Shown here: positions 24,907 through 33,267 of the stretch, piece after piece | Layout of the letters: each line of letters opens with the position of its first letter | Numbering within the stretch: the first letter of the stretch is position 1 | Source of the DNA: an uncultured Mediterraneibacter sp. | Lineage (GTDB): Bacteria > Bacillota > Clostridia > Lachnospirales > Lachnospiraceae | NCBI GenBank assembly: GCA_944377745.1 | Contig: CALWFV010000034.1 | Location: 1 to 39,982 of the forward strand | Length of the DNA stretch: 39,982 nucleotides | Direction: 5' to 3' | Program-made: the position numbers and the translations under genes | The notes under the pieces: model-generated | What the model saw: the letters and a program-made list of their open reading frames with translations, nothing else | Databases searched by the model: none | Told to the model about the DNA's origin: nothing

Positions 24907-25890
24907 ATGAGTGGAAGAAAGAAACAAGACGGCCAGAGGCTGCAATGGCATCCGGCATTCGGAGCCGCGCTCCGGATCACGTTCGCGGAAGAGATCGAAA
25001 GGAAAGAGCTGGAACTGCAGGAGGAATACCTGCTGAGCAAGAAGCCTCCCCAGATCGATGTACTCATTATCAAGAAGCGGAAGGATGCATTGATACGCAA
25101 GACGATAGGAAGGATATTCCGGCAGCACAATATTGTCGAGTACAAGGCGCCGGACGATAATCTGAGCGTAAATGATTTTTATAAAGTGTATGGGTATGCC
25201 TGCTTTTATCAGTCGAATACGAACCGGATCAGGGAGATTGAGCCGACTGAGATCACGATCACGTTTGTGTGCAACCGTTATCCACGGGAAATGGTAAAGC
25301 ACCTGAAAGAAGTGAGAGGAATGAGAGCGGAACAGCATTACAAAGGGATTTATTACCTGAAAGGCGATGCGGTTCCCATGCAGCTTCTGATCACGCACGA
25401 ACTGACCCAGGAGGAGAATTACTGGCTGCAGAACCTGAGAACGAATCTGAAAGCAGGGGAAGAGATCAGCAGTCTGATCACAAGATATGAACCATACCGG
25501 GATTCAAAGGACTACGCTGCGGTGATGGATCTGATCACCAGGGCGAACTGGAAGGAAATGGAGGTTGAAGAAGAGATGTGCGATGCATTGAGAGAACTGT
25601 TTGCTGATGAGCTGGAAAGGGAGAAGGAGAAAGCCAGGATATCCGGGCATGCCCAGGGCCGTGCGGAAGGTCGCGCCCAGGGCCGTGCAGAGGGTCGCAC
25701 AGAAGGCCGAGCAGAAGGCCGAGCAGAAGGCCGAGCAGAAGGCCGAGCAGAGGGACATGAGGAAGGCCGTGCGGAAGGACTTGAACTTGCGAAACGTATT
25801 TTTCGGCTTTCGTCAGAAGGAAAATCGCAAGAGGAGATCGCAGAGGAATGCGGGCTGTCGCCGGAGCAGGTGAGAGAGATCCTGGAGTGA
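24907..25890 (+). CDS. Rpn-family PD-(D/E)XK nuclease, intact copy B
   Basis: A 327-residue protein of the Rpn/PDDEXK_2 group, often labelled putative transposase but really a nuclease family; E. coli RpnA members promote RecA-independent recombination. The nuclease core (about 10-150) shows Asp51 in KKPPQIDVLIIKK and Glu78-x-Lys80 in HNIVEYKAPDD, matching the catalytic D...ExK pattern. A helical middle follows, then a Gly-Arg-Ala-Glu repeat run (about 245-285, roughly ten units of G-x-x-E/Q) and a C-terminal helix-turn-helix-like tail (SQEEIAEECGLSPEQVREIL). ATG 24907 has AAAGGAG 11 nt upstream. It lies between the fucosidase operon and a two-component system, with its own leader block and terminator, as an independent unit. 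A decayed copy is at 12021-12787. Confidence 0.88.
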   Translation: MSGRKKQDGQRLQWHPAFGAALRITFAEEIERKELELQEEYLLSKKPPQIDVLIIKKRKDALIRKTIGRIFRQHNIVEYKAPDDNLSVNDFYKVYGYACFYQSNTNRIREIEPTEITITFVCNRYPREMVKHLKEVRGMRAEQHYKGIYYLKGDAVPMQLLITHELTQEENYWLQNLRTNLKAGEEISSLITRYEPYRDSKDYAAVMDLITRANWKEMEVEEEMCDALRELFADELEREKEKARISGHAQGRAEGRAQGRAEGRTEGRAEGRAEGRAEGRAEGHEEGRAEGLELAKRIFRLSSEGKSQEEIAEECGLSPEQVREILE

Positions 25891-25947
25891 AAAAGGTTTG
25901 GATTGTGATGTAATACAATTGAGAATTTAACTGTAATGGAGATAACA

Positions 25948-25990
25948 GGTGACTGTTGCATGGCAGATAAGTGCAGCAGTCACCTTATTT
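25948..25990 (+). terminator. Terminator of the Rpn gene
   Basis: ggtgactg (25948-25955) pairs with cagtcacc (25977-25984), with more pairing inside (tgc with gca), followed by ttatttctttatt. Confidence 0.75.
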
Positions 25991-26064
25991 CTTTATTCAG
26001 AGACAAAGTCGGATGCCGGATCAAAAGAGAAATTAATAATTTCCTAAGATTTCCCCTCATCCCT

Positions 26065-26093
26065 TTTAATAAATCCCCCTTATCATATATACT
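26065..26093 (+). promoter_or_regulatory. Possible promoter of the VanR-like system
   Basis: TATACT (26088-26093) lies 17 bp after a weak TTTAAT (26065-26070), 20 bp before the regulator start. The GGGAGGTGATG ribosome site follows at once. Confidence 0.35.
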
Positions 26094-26112
26094 GTAAGGG
26101 AGGTGATGAAAA

Positions 26113-26808
26113 ATGTACAATATATTAGTGTGTGACGACGACAGAGAGATCGTAGATGCGATAGAAATATATCTCAGCCAGGAAGGATACCGCATCCTCA
26201 AGGCATATGACGGGATTGAGGCGCTCAGCGTCCTTGAGAAGGAGGACGTGAACCTGCTGATCATTGACGTTATGATGCCGAAGCTGGACGGGATCAGAGC
26301 CACCCTTAAGATCCGAGAGAAGAACAGCATTCCCATTATCATCCTTTCGGCGAAATCCGAGGATGCAGATAAGATACTGGGACTCAATATCGGTGCCGAT
26401 GACTATGTGACAAAGCCGTTTAATCCGCTGGAGCTGGTGGCGCGTGTGAAGTCTCAGCTTCGCCGGTATACACAGCTGGGCGGAACCGTACAGGACAGAA
26501 AAGACAAGGTTTATGAAGTGGGCGGCCTGCGGATCAATGACGACCTGAAGGAAGTGACCGTGGACGGGGAGCCGGTAAAACTTACGCCGATCGAGTATAA
26601 TATACTGCTCCTGCTCATGAAAAACCAGGGGAGAGTATTTTCGATAAACCAGATTTATGAGTCGATCTGGAATGAAGAGGCGATCGGAGCGGACAATACT
26701 GTTGCGGTGCATATCCGGCATATCAGAGAGAAGATCGAGATCAATCCCAAAGACCCCAGATATCTCAAAGTCGTATGGGGCGTCGGATATAAGATCGAGA
26801 AAATGTAA
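26113..26808 (+). CDS. OmpR/VanR-type response regulator
   Basis: A 231-residue regulator. The receiver (1-118) has Asp8-Asp10, phospho-acceptor Asp in LLIIDVMMPKLDG (about 53), Ser in IILSAKSED and Lys in DYVTKPFNPLELVAR. The winged helix (about 130-230) has the EYNILLLLMKNQGRVFS and WGVGYKIEK hallmarks. ATG 26113 follows GGGAGGTGATG. It is followed 27 bp later by its kinase. The target genes are not evident; nothing else is co-transcribed within view. Confidence 0.92.
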   Translation: MYNILVCDDDREIVDAIEIYLSQEGYRILKAYDGIEALSVLEKEDVNLLIIDVMMPKLDGIRATLKIREKNSIPIIILSAKSEDADKILGLNIGADDYVTKPFNPLELVARVKSQLRRYTQLGGTVQDRKDKVYEVGGLRINDDLKEVTVDGEPVKLTPIEYNILLLLMKNQGRVFSINQIYESIWNEEAIGADNTVAVHIRHIREKIEINPKDPRYLKVVWGVGYKIEKM

Positions 26809-26835
26809 AAAAACGGGAGCGATGAAGGGAGATTT

Positions 26836-29436
26836 ATGAATAAATGGTATAAGAAGACAACTGCGAAAGCGGTTATTTTTCTGCTGGCAGTGCTCAGCGG
26901 GGCAGCCTTTGTGACAAGTCTGATCGGGGCGCTGACGATTGCCGGGACGGCAAATCCTGCGGAATTGTGGCATATATCGGATAAGGCGTTTGAAGATTCG
27001 GATGATTTCAATGCGCTGGTGGAAAATTCCATGATGAAGGTTTTGCAGCAGCTGCGGCTGGAGAATCTCTTTGAGACGGACGGGGCCTACAATCCGGATA
27101 AAGTGATCGATATCATAGAGTACAGTAAATCGGACAATATCAGCGGGGAGGATGTTTCTGGGGTTGCATATACGCTGGATGAACTGGAGAACTGGAGCGA
27201 GGATTATGCAAACGGCGAAGGGGATATCTACGATGACAATGGTGTGATCGTCTGCGAGAAGCCGGATGGAAGCTATTATTACTATTATCTGAATGATTTC
27301 CTCACGCTGTTTGAGAACGGACGGCTTGTCCTTGAGATGGAGGAGGGGGCTGATCCGGATATGTTCCTGAAGGGGCTGGAAAATGGAGAGTACACCACAT
27401 CGGGCCAGTATGATTTCAGGATACTTGATGATGAAAGCGGAGTACAGTATACGGACTGCTGGAACTTCGGAGAGTCTCTGAAAGAGAAATATCTCACTCA
27501 GAGCGGAAAAAACCTTCTGCAGGTAGTGAACGAAAATCCGCGCCTGAACGGGAAACTGTCGATCATCTATGACGATATCACTTCCGTGCTGAGCAGCCTG
27601 TATTCGGATATTCAGACATACAATAACGGGTGGGACTACCTGGCGGAGGGAAATACAAACCTTACGTATCTGTATATCAACGATGAGACGAAGCGGGTCG
27701 TGACAAACAGAAGTGACTATGAAAATTACGGGGAAGCTGCAGAGAATATTGAGAAGATGAAGACGGCGGATTCCGTGAAATATATGGTGGTATATCCACG
27801 CCTTAAAGACTTTGAGACAAATATGACAATCTCTGAGGCGGGCGAGTGGGATACAGTCAGAGCGTACAGCAACAGGAAAAATTTCAGCAGCACATTTGCA
27901 GTTTCGGTGAATACACAGTTCCCGATCCAGGATCAGTTTTATGAAGGAAAGCTGAACTATGATACCAATGTGCCGTATATCAGAAGTTCGCTGATCATTT
28001 CCATGGTTTCGGCAGTGGTTTTCCTCATAAGTATCGTATGGATCACTATAACTGCCGGGAGGCGGAGTGAAGATGACGAACTCCATCTGACCGCCTTTGA
28101 TCACTGGAAAACAGAGATAGCTGCTGCGCTGGTCATTTTTATATGGATCTTCGGGACATGGTTTTTCTCTATGACATGGAGCGGGATTGACATCGGCGTG
28201 ACCGATGCATTCTCATATGAAACAGCCGGTTTAGAATATCCGGTCTATTATTATTCCGGGCTGCTCACACAGGAATATGACCTTTTTGATTCTGTGGGAC
28301 TGTTCCTGTATGGAACGTTTACATTTCTCTGCTTTTTCTGCGGATATATCAGCCTTATCCGAAGAATAAAGGGTAAGAGACTGTGGCAGGACAGTGTGTG
28401 CCGGGCGGTGATACATTTTGGAACGGAGGTGGCTTCGGAGCGTTCCGCCACTGTAAAGGTAGGAATCCTTCTCGGGATATTTATCATCCTGCAGTGGTTT
28501 GCAATGGCTTCGAACGGCTCTGCACTGTTCGCGGTAGTTCTTCTGGCAGCGGATATTGCGGTAGTCTATGTGGTGCTCAGCAATGTGATCGCAAAGAACA
28601 GACTGAAGAAAGGAATCGAGGAGATTGCCACAGGAAATATGAATTATCAGATCCCGCTGAACGGGCTGAGGGGCGGGAACCGTGATCTTGCGGAGAAGAT
28701 CAATGACATCGGTAGTGGACTTAGCAAAGCGGTTGAGGAAGCCATGAAAAATGAACGGCTGAAGACTGACCTGATCACCAATGTGTCACATGATATCAAG
28801 ACGCCTCTGACATCGATCATCAACTATGTGGATATCCTGAAGCGCTCTAATATCAGTGATTCGAAGATACAGGGGTATCTGGATATTCTGGAGTCGAAGG
28901 CACAGAGGCTCAAGACCCTGACCGAGGACGTGGTGGAAGCGTCAAAGGTCAGCAGCGGGAATATTTCCCTGGAATATATGGATGTGGATCTGAGGGAGCT
29001 GGTTCAGCAGACAGAAGGAGAGATGGCAGAAAAATTTGAGGCCAGGAACCTGACGGTGGTGCTGAACATTCCGGAGGAACCGGCAGTGATCCATGTGGAC
29101 GGCAGAAGGATGTGGCGTGTCCTGGAAAACATCTTTGGGAACGCGGCAAAATATGCTATGCCGGGGACCAGGGTTTACGCGGATATGGTCCTGACAGAGG
29201 ATTCAGTAAATTTCACTCTGAAAAATGTCTCGGAGCAGCAGCTCAATATCACGGCGGATGAACTGACAGAGCGCTTTATTAGGGGGGATCTTTCCAGAAG
29301 TACGGAAGGGAGCGGCCTGGGACTCTCTATCGCAAAAAGCCTGGTGCAGATGCAGGGAGGAGAGTTTGAGCTGTATCTGGACGGGGATCTGTTCCGGGTG
29401 AATATCCGGTTTGCCAGGGCAAAAAATCCTGCTTGA
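26836..29436 (+). CDS. Large multi-pass sensor histidine kinase
   Basis: An 866-residue kinase. A first helix (about 11-37) is followed by an extracytoplasmic region of about 340 residues rich in acidic and aromatic residues, with no family I recognise. Several more helices span about 383-585 (around five), with a second short outside loop between two of them. A HAMP-like segment (about 590-640) leads to the DHp helix with acceptor His652 in NVSHDIKTPLTSIINYVDIL. The ATPase domain has RVLENIFGNAAKYAMPG and GSGLGLSIAKSL. ATG 26836 follows GAAGGGAG. It pairs with the VanR-like regulator. The elaborate membrane part suggests sensing of an envelope state or a lipid-soluble ligand; the cue is unknown. 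Confidence 0.9.
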   Translation: MNKWYKKTTAKAVIFLLAVLSGAAFVTSLIGALTIAGTANPAELWHISDKAFEDSDDFNALVENSMMKVLQQLRLENLFETDGAYNPDKVIDIIEYSKSDNISGEDVSGVAYTLDELENWSEDYANGEGDIYDDNGVIVCEKPDGSYYYYYLNDFLTLFENGRLVLEMEEGADPDMFLKGLENGEYTTSGQYDFRILDDESGVQYTDCWNFGESLKEKYLTQSGKNLLQVVNENPRLNGKLSIIYDDITSVLSSLYSDIQTYNNGWDYLAEGNTNLTYLYINDETKRVVTNRSDYENYGEAAENIEKMKTADSVKYMVVYPRLKDFETNMTISEAGEWDTVRAYSNRKNFSSTFAVSVNTQFPIQDQFYEGKLNYDTNVPYIRSSLIISMVSAVVFLISIVWITITAGRRSEDDELHLTAFDHWKTEIAAALVIFIWIFGTWFFSMTWSGIDIGVTDAFSYETAGLEYPVYYYSGLLTQEYDLFDSVGLFLYGTFTFLCFFCGYISLIRRIKGKRLWQDSVCRAVIHFGTEVASERSATVKVGILLGIFIILQWFAMASNGSALFAVVLLAADIAVVYVVLSNVIAKNRLKKGIEEIATGNMNYQIPLNGLRGGNRDLAEKINDIGSGLSKAVEEAMKNERLKTDLITNVSHDIKTPLTSIINYVDILKRSNISDSKIQGYLDILESKAQRLKTLTEDVVEASKVSSGNISLEYMDVDLRELVQQTEGEMAEKFEARNLTVVLNIPEEPAVIHVDGRRMWRVLENIFGNAAKYAMPGTRVYADMVLTEDSVNFTLKNVSEQQLNITADELTERFIRGDLSRSTEGSGLGLSIAKSLVQMQGGEFELYLDGDLFRVNIRFARAKNPA

Positions 29437-29715
29437 AATTTTAAAATCGATATGTTACCATAGCACTGTATGGAAAGCAGATATCAGGAAAGTTCTCCAT
29501 GCAAATATTTTACGCGGCGGAAAAGCTGCATTATTGATTGAGTTAAAAGCTCAAATTTTATAAGTTGGTTACTTTATAACCGGTGTGCATGATACGCATA
29601 CGCAACTTGTGAAACGGTCAATAAGAGTAGTAAAAGTAAAAATATTTGCTATATAGACTCTAACTCCTATATCTGTTTTATCTAAGGACGAATACAAAAG
29701 TTTTTCAGGATAAGA

Positions 29716-29772
29716 TATAATGAGATGACAGGACACAGGCCGGGTGCGCATGCCCCGGACCTGTGTCCTTTT
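29716..29772 (+). terminator. TATAAT box followed directly by a strong terminator-type hairpin
   Basis: ggacacagg+ccggg (29731-29744) pairs with cccgg+a+cctgtgtcc (29754-29768) with one bulged base, then TTTT. TATAAT at 29716-29721 would start transcription near 29728, right at the stem. The hairpin may end the kinase transcript, or be a 5' stem or attenuator at the head of the polyamine operon. The AT-rich stretch 29437-29715 shows no gene or clear RNA. Confidence 0.6.
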
Positions 29773-29780
29773 GCTTACCA

Positions 29781-29924
29781 GTCTGCACATGCGCCCAGGA
29801 TAATATGAGAAGCCATGCAGACGGGTCTGCAGATGGCGGCTCATATTATCCTGGGCATATGGCGGACGCCATGCAGCGAGAAGAAGCTGCGAAGCAGCGG
29901 AATCGAGCTGCAGCATGTGCAGAC
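29781..29924 (+). repeat. Nested palindromes in the polyamine operon leader
   Basis: Outer arms gtctgcacatgc (29781-29792) and gcatgtgcagac (29913-29924) are perfect 12-bp inverted repeats. Inside, 29793-29809 pairs perfectly with 29840-29856 (17 bp) and the stem continues through gccat/atggc and gcaga/tctgc to a cggg loop, making about 27 bp of pairing. The 28-bp inner palindrome (29812-29839) is repeated in altered form at 29943-29970. The whole lies 75-220 bp before the decarboxylase start. Confidence 0.75.
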
Positions 29925-29998
29925 GGACGGAAGAAGTGAGAAGCCATGCAGGCGAGCCGGCATATGGCGGCACAGGAAATCGGATTTGGAGGTTCACC

Positions 29999-31447
29999 AT
30001 GGATAAATTATCACAGAAAAGAGCGCCCATCTATGAGGCGCTGGAGCGTTTTCGGAGAAACAGGGTCGTCCCCTTTGATGTTCCGGGACATAAGCACGGA
30101 AGGGGGAACCCGGAGCTGGTGCAGCTTCTCGGGGAGCGGTGCGTCAGTATTGACGTCAATTCCATGAAGCCTCTGGACAACCTGTGCCATCCGGTTTCCG
30201 TCATCAAAGAGGCGGAGGAACTGGCGGCGGACGCTTTCGGGGCGGACCATGCGTTCCTCATGGTGGGCGGGACCACGTCGGCGGTCCAGTCCATGATCTT
30301 GTCCTGCTGTAAAAAGAACGATAAGATCATCATGCCGAGAAACGTGCACCGAAGCGCGATCAATGCGCTGGTACTGTGCGGGGCAAAGCCGGTGTATGTA
30401 AACCCGGATGTGGACCAGAGACTGGGAATCTCGCTGGGAATGAAGAGGGACGACGTGGTGAAAGCCATTGAAGAGAACCCGGACGCAGTGGCGGTATTGG
30501 TCAACAACCCCACCTATTATGGTATCTGTTCCGACCTGAGGGCTATCGTGAAGGCGGCTCACGAGAAAGGGATGCTGGTCCTGGCGGACGAGGCCCACGG
30601 GACACACTTTTATTTCGGAAAGGATCTCCCGGTCTCTGCAATGGAAGCGGGAGCGGATATTGCGTCGGTGAGCATGCACAAGTCGGGCGGCAGTCTGACG
30701 CAGAGTTCTTTCCTGCTGACCGGAAAGGGCGTGAATCCGGGATACATCCGCCAGATCATCAACCTGACCCAGACCACGAGCGGGTCCTACCTGCTCCTGT
30801 CAAGCCTTGATATTTCCCGGAGAAATCTGGCGCTCAGGGGCGAGGAGGCTTTCCACGGTGTGACAGCTCTGGCAGAGTACGCCCGGGAGGAAGTCAATCA
30901 GATCGGCGATTATTATGCCTTCGGAAGGGAACTGGTCAATGGGGACAGCGTCTATGACTTTGACCCTACAAAGCTGTCGATCCATACGCTGGATATCGGG
31001 CTTGCGGGAATCGAGGTATATGACATATTAAGGGATGAATACGATATACAGATCGAGTTCGGTGACCTGGGAAATATCCTTGCATATCTGTCCATCGGCG
31101 ACCGGATCCGGGAGGTAGAGCGTCTTGTAACAGCGCTTGCCGACTTGAAGCGGAGATATAAGAAGGATAAGGCGGGAATGCTCAGCCAGGAATATATTTC
31201 TCCGAAAGTGGTCATGACGCCGCAGGACTCGTTCTATGCGGAGAAAGAGTCGCTGCCTCTTGAGGAGACTGCGGGCAGGATCTGCAGCGAGTTCGTCATG
31301 TGCTACCCGCCGGGGATTCCGGTGCTTGCCCCGGGGGAGGAAGTGACGGATGAGATCATCAACTATATTGTATACGCGAAGGAGAAAGGCTGTTCCATGA
31401 CCGGACCTGAGGATGAAAGGATCGAGCGGCTTAATGTACTGATATAA
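29999..31447 (+). CDS. speA: Orn/Lys/Arg decarboxylase, short SpeA/YaaO type
   Basis: A 482-residue fold-type-I PLP decarboxylase. The PLP lysine is Lys228 in SVSMHKSGGSLTQSS. Other family marks are FDVPGHKHGRGN near the start, VGGTTSAVQSMI and LADEAHGTHFYF (Asp binding the pyridine ring, then His). It lacks the N-terminal wing domain of the large enterobacterial enzymes, as in Bacillus SpeA/YaaO. The agmatinase gene in the same operon points to arginine as substrate, giving agmatine; lysine or ornithine cannot be ruled out by sequence. ATG 29999 follows TTGGAGG; an upstream GTG in frame (29915) would translate the palindromic leader and is rejected. First gene of the polyamine operon, 19 bp before speE. 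Confidence 0.9.
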   Translation: MDKLSQKRAPIYEALERFRRNRVVPFDVPGHKHGRGNPELVQLLGERCVSIDVNSMKPLDNLCHPVSVIKEAEELAADAFGADHAFLMVGGTTSAVQSMILSCCKKNDKIIMPRNVHRSAINALVLCGAKPVYVNPDVDQRLGISLGMKRDDVVKAIEENPDAVAVLVNNPTYYGICSDLRAIVKAAHEKGMLVLADEAHGTHFYFGKDLPVSAMEAGADIASVSMHKSGGSLTQSSFLLTGKGVNPGYIRQIINLTQTTSGSYLLLSSLDISRRNLALRGEEAFHGVTALAEYAREEVNQIGDYYAFGRELVNGDSVYDFDPTKLSIHTLDIGLAGIEVYDILRDEYDIQIEFGDLGNILAYLSIGDRIREVERLVTALADLKRRYKKDKAGMLSQEYISPKVVMTPQDSFYAEKESLPLEETAGRICSEFVMCYPPGIPVLAPGEEVTDEIINYIVYAKEKGCSMTGPEDERIERLNVLI

Positions 31448-31466
31448 AGGAAGAGGGTGGAAGAAG

Positions 31467-32333
31467 ATGGAAATGTGGTTTTCCGACATGCACACAGACG
31501 GCGTAAAGCTGTCCATCAAGATTGAGGAACAGCTTTTCAGCGCACAGAGTGAAGTCCAGCGGATCGACGTCCTTGAGTCAAAGGACTTCGGGAAGATACT
31601 CGTGGTGGATGGGGACCTGATGCTGACAGAGAGGGACGAATTTATTTACCATGAGATGATCACGCATGTGCCTATGGCGGTGCATCCTGATGTGAAGGAA
31701 GTCCTGGTAGTCGGAGGGGGAGACGGAGGCGTTGTCCGGGAACTGATCAAGTACGATACCATTGAAAAGATTGATGTGGTGGAGCCGGATCCGCTGCTGG
31801 TGGAGGTGTGCAGGAAGTATATCCCGGAGATAGCAGGGAGCCTGAACGATGAGCGGGTGACGATCTACCATGAAGACGGGCTGAGGTTTATCCGTTCCAA
31901 GGGTGATGCCTACGACCTGATCATCATTGACTCCCCGAATCCGTTCGGCGCAGGGGAGGGGCTTTTTACGAAGGAATTCTACGGGAACTGCTATAATGCG
32001 CTCCACGAGGACGGCGTCATGATCAACCAGAATGAGAGCCCTTTTTATACGGAAGAAGCGTTCCAGTGCCAGCGGATGCACCGGAGGATCCTGGAGACAT
32101 TCCCTATCTGCCGGGTATACCAGGCGCATATCCCGTCCTACCCGTCGGGGCACTGGCTCTTTGGGTTTGCGTCGAAGAAATACCATCCTCTGGATGACCT
32201 GGATAAAGTCGGCTGGAAACTGAAGGGGATCCATACGAAATATTACGAGCCGAGGCTGCACGCAGGGGTGTTTGCCCTGCCTGCCTATGTGGAAGAGCTT
32301 CTGGAGGATGTGGAAAAGAAGGATGGAAGATAG
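31467..32333 (+). CDS. speE: Spermidine synthase (SpeE) homologue
   Basis: A 288-residue aminopropyltransferase-fold protein. It has the N-terminal beta domain and a Rossmann domain with VVGGGDGGVVREL (nucleoside binding), the LTERDEFIYHEM motif and YPSGHWLFGFASK near the end. Canonical enzymes have D-S-x-D-P at the catalytic loop. Here it is Asp155-Ser-Pro-Asn158-Pro (IIIDSPNPFGAGEGLF), so the second Asp, which helps hold the amine acceptor in characterised enzymes, is Asn. No AdoMet decarboxylase (speD) gene is in view to supply its usual donor. The operon also encodes the carboxyspermidine route, which makes spermidine without SpeE. A changed acceptor or donor is therefore possible. ATG 31467 follows a GAGGGTGG stretch; the stop overlaps or closely abuts the agmatinase start. 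Confidence 0.85.
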   Translation: MEMWFSDMHTDGVKLSIKIEEQLFSAQSEVQRIDVLESKDFGKILVVDGDLMLTERDEFIYHEMITHVPMAVHPDVKEVLVVGGGDGGVVRELIKYDTIEKIDVVEPDPLLVEVCRKYIPEIAGSLNDERVTIYHEDGLRFIRSKGDAYDLIIIDSPNPFGAGEGLFTKEFYGNCYNALHEDGVMINQNESPFYTEEAFQCQRMHRRILETFPICRVYQAHIPSYPSGHWLFGFASKKYHPLDDLDKVGWKLKGIHTKYYEPRLHAGVFALPAYVEELLEDVEKKDGR

Positions 32334-32337
32334 AGAA

Positions 32338-33204
32338 ATGTGGAAAAATGTTGTGGATTATATCGGCTGTGACGCAGAGTATGGGGAGGCAGATGTGGTA
32401 CTGTTCGGGGCGCCTTTTGATTCCACCACCTCGTTCCGCCCGGGAACCCGTTTTGCGGGACAGGCGATCCGAAATGATTCCTACGGGCTGGAGACCTACA
32501 GCCCGTATCAGGACATGGAACTGACGGAAGGTACTGTGTACGACTGCGGGGATCTGGACCTGGCGATAGGGGATTCCGGCAAAGTCCTGGAACAGATCAG
32601 GGAGACGGCGGAAAAGATATTCTGTGACGGGAAAATACCTTTTATGATCGGAGGGGAGCATCTGGTGACGCTGGGGGCGGTCCGCGCTGCAGCAAAAAGA
32701 TACCCGGACCTACATATCATCCATTTTGATGCCCATACGGATCTGAGGACAGATTACCTGGGGGTGGAGCTGTCCCATGCCTGTGTCATAAGGAGATGCT
32801 GGGAACTGCTCGGCGATGGGCGGATACACCAGCTTGGGATCCGGTCGGGAGAAAGATATGAATTTGACTGGGCGAGGAGCGGGCACACGGATTTTCATCC
32901 CTTTGTACTGGATGACCTGGAGGCGGTCCTGGAGAGTGTGGGAGACGCGCCGGTATATTTTACAGTGGACCTGGATGTGATGGATCCGTCCGTTTTTCCC
33001 GGGACGGGGACGCCGGAGCCCGGGGGCGTGGATTTCCTGACGCTCATGAGAGCCGTGACGAAGGTGTGCCGGGCTGCCCGCCTTGTGGGATGCGACGTGA
33101 ACGAGCTGTGCCCGCCCTGCGATCCGACCGGAGCCTCCACGGCTGCAGCGTGCAAGGTCATCCGGGAGATGCTGATCGCTATCGTGAACAAGAAAGGCAG
33201 ATAA
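32338..33204 (+). CDS. speB: Agmatinase (ureohydrolase family)
   Basis: A 288-residue ureohydrolase that would convert agmatine to putrescine and urea with two Mn ions. All metal ligands are visible: His in GGEHLVTLG, the Asp-His-Asp set in HFDAHTDLR, and the Asp pair in TVDLDVMDPS. FGAPFDSTTSFRPGTRFA and PEPGGVDFLT are typical of the agmatinase branch, not arginase. Two starts are possible: ATG 32338, used here (4 nt after speE), or ATG 32323, which would overlap speE by 11 nt; neither has a strong ribosome site, so translational coupling is likely. It takes agmatine from the upstream decarboxylase; it could also act on aminopropylagmatine if SpeE makes that. Confidence 0.9.
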   Translation: MWKNVVDYIGCDAEYGEADVVLFGAPFDSTTSFRPGTRFAGQAIRNDSYGLETYSPYQDMELTEGTVYDCGDLDLAIGDSGKVLEQIRETAEKIFCDGKIPFMIGGEHLVTLGAVRAAAKRYPDLHIIHFDAHTDLRTDYLGVELSHACVIRRCWELLGDGRIHQLGIRSGERYEFDWARSGHTDFHPFVLDDLEAVLESVGDAPVYFTVDLDVMDPSVFPGTGTPEPGGVDFLTLMRAVTKVCRAARLVGCDVNELCPPCDPTGASTAAACKVIREMLIAIVNKKGR

Positions 33205-33267
33205 ACTGGATAAGTGTTACAATATGAACAGCCAGATACATCAGAGAAACGAAAGGAGAAGATGGAA

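Noticed and set aside
25640-25760. CRISPR-like array from the short regular repeats
   Set aside because: The 12-bp units are in frame within a coding region with no spacers and encode the Gly-Arg-Ala-Glu run.
12021-25890. Calling the Rpn genes transposases and the block an insertion sequence
   Set aside because: The proteins have the PD-(D/E)XK nuclease pattern, and I find no terminal inverted repeats or target duplications at the block ends.
26125-28104. 659-codon open frame on the minus strand across the VanR-like regulator and kinase genes
   Set aside because: It lies opposite two clearly conserved genes, its translation has no recognisable domain and is rich in Ile/His/Arg as expected of an antisense frame.
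29437-29715. Small RNA or riboswitch in the AT-rich gap after the kinase
   Set aside because: No known RNA motif or good stem could be recognised apart from the terminator at 29731-29768.
29915-29998. Longer start (GTG 29915) for the arginine decarboxylase
   Set aside because: It would translate the palindromic leader, has no ribosome site and adds 28 residues unlike the family; ATG 29999 has TTGGAGG at 7 nt.
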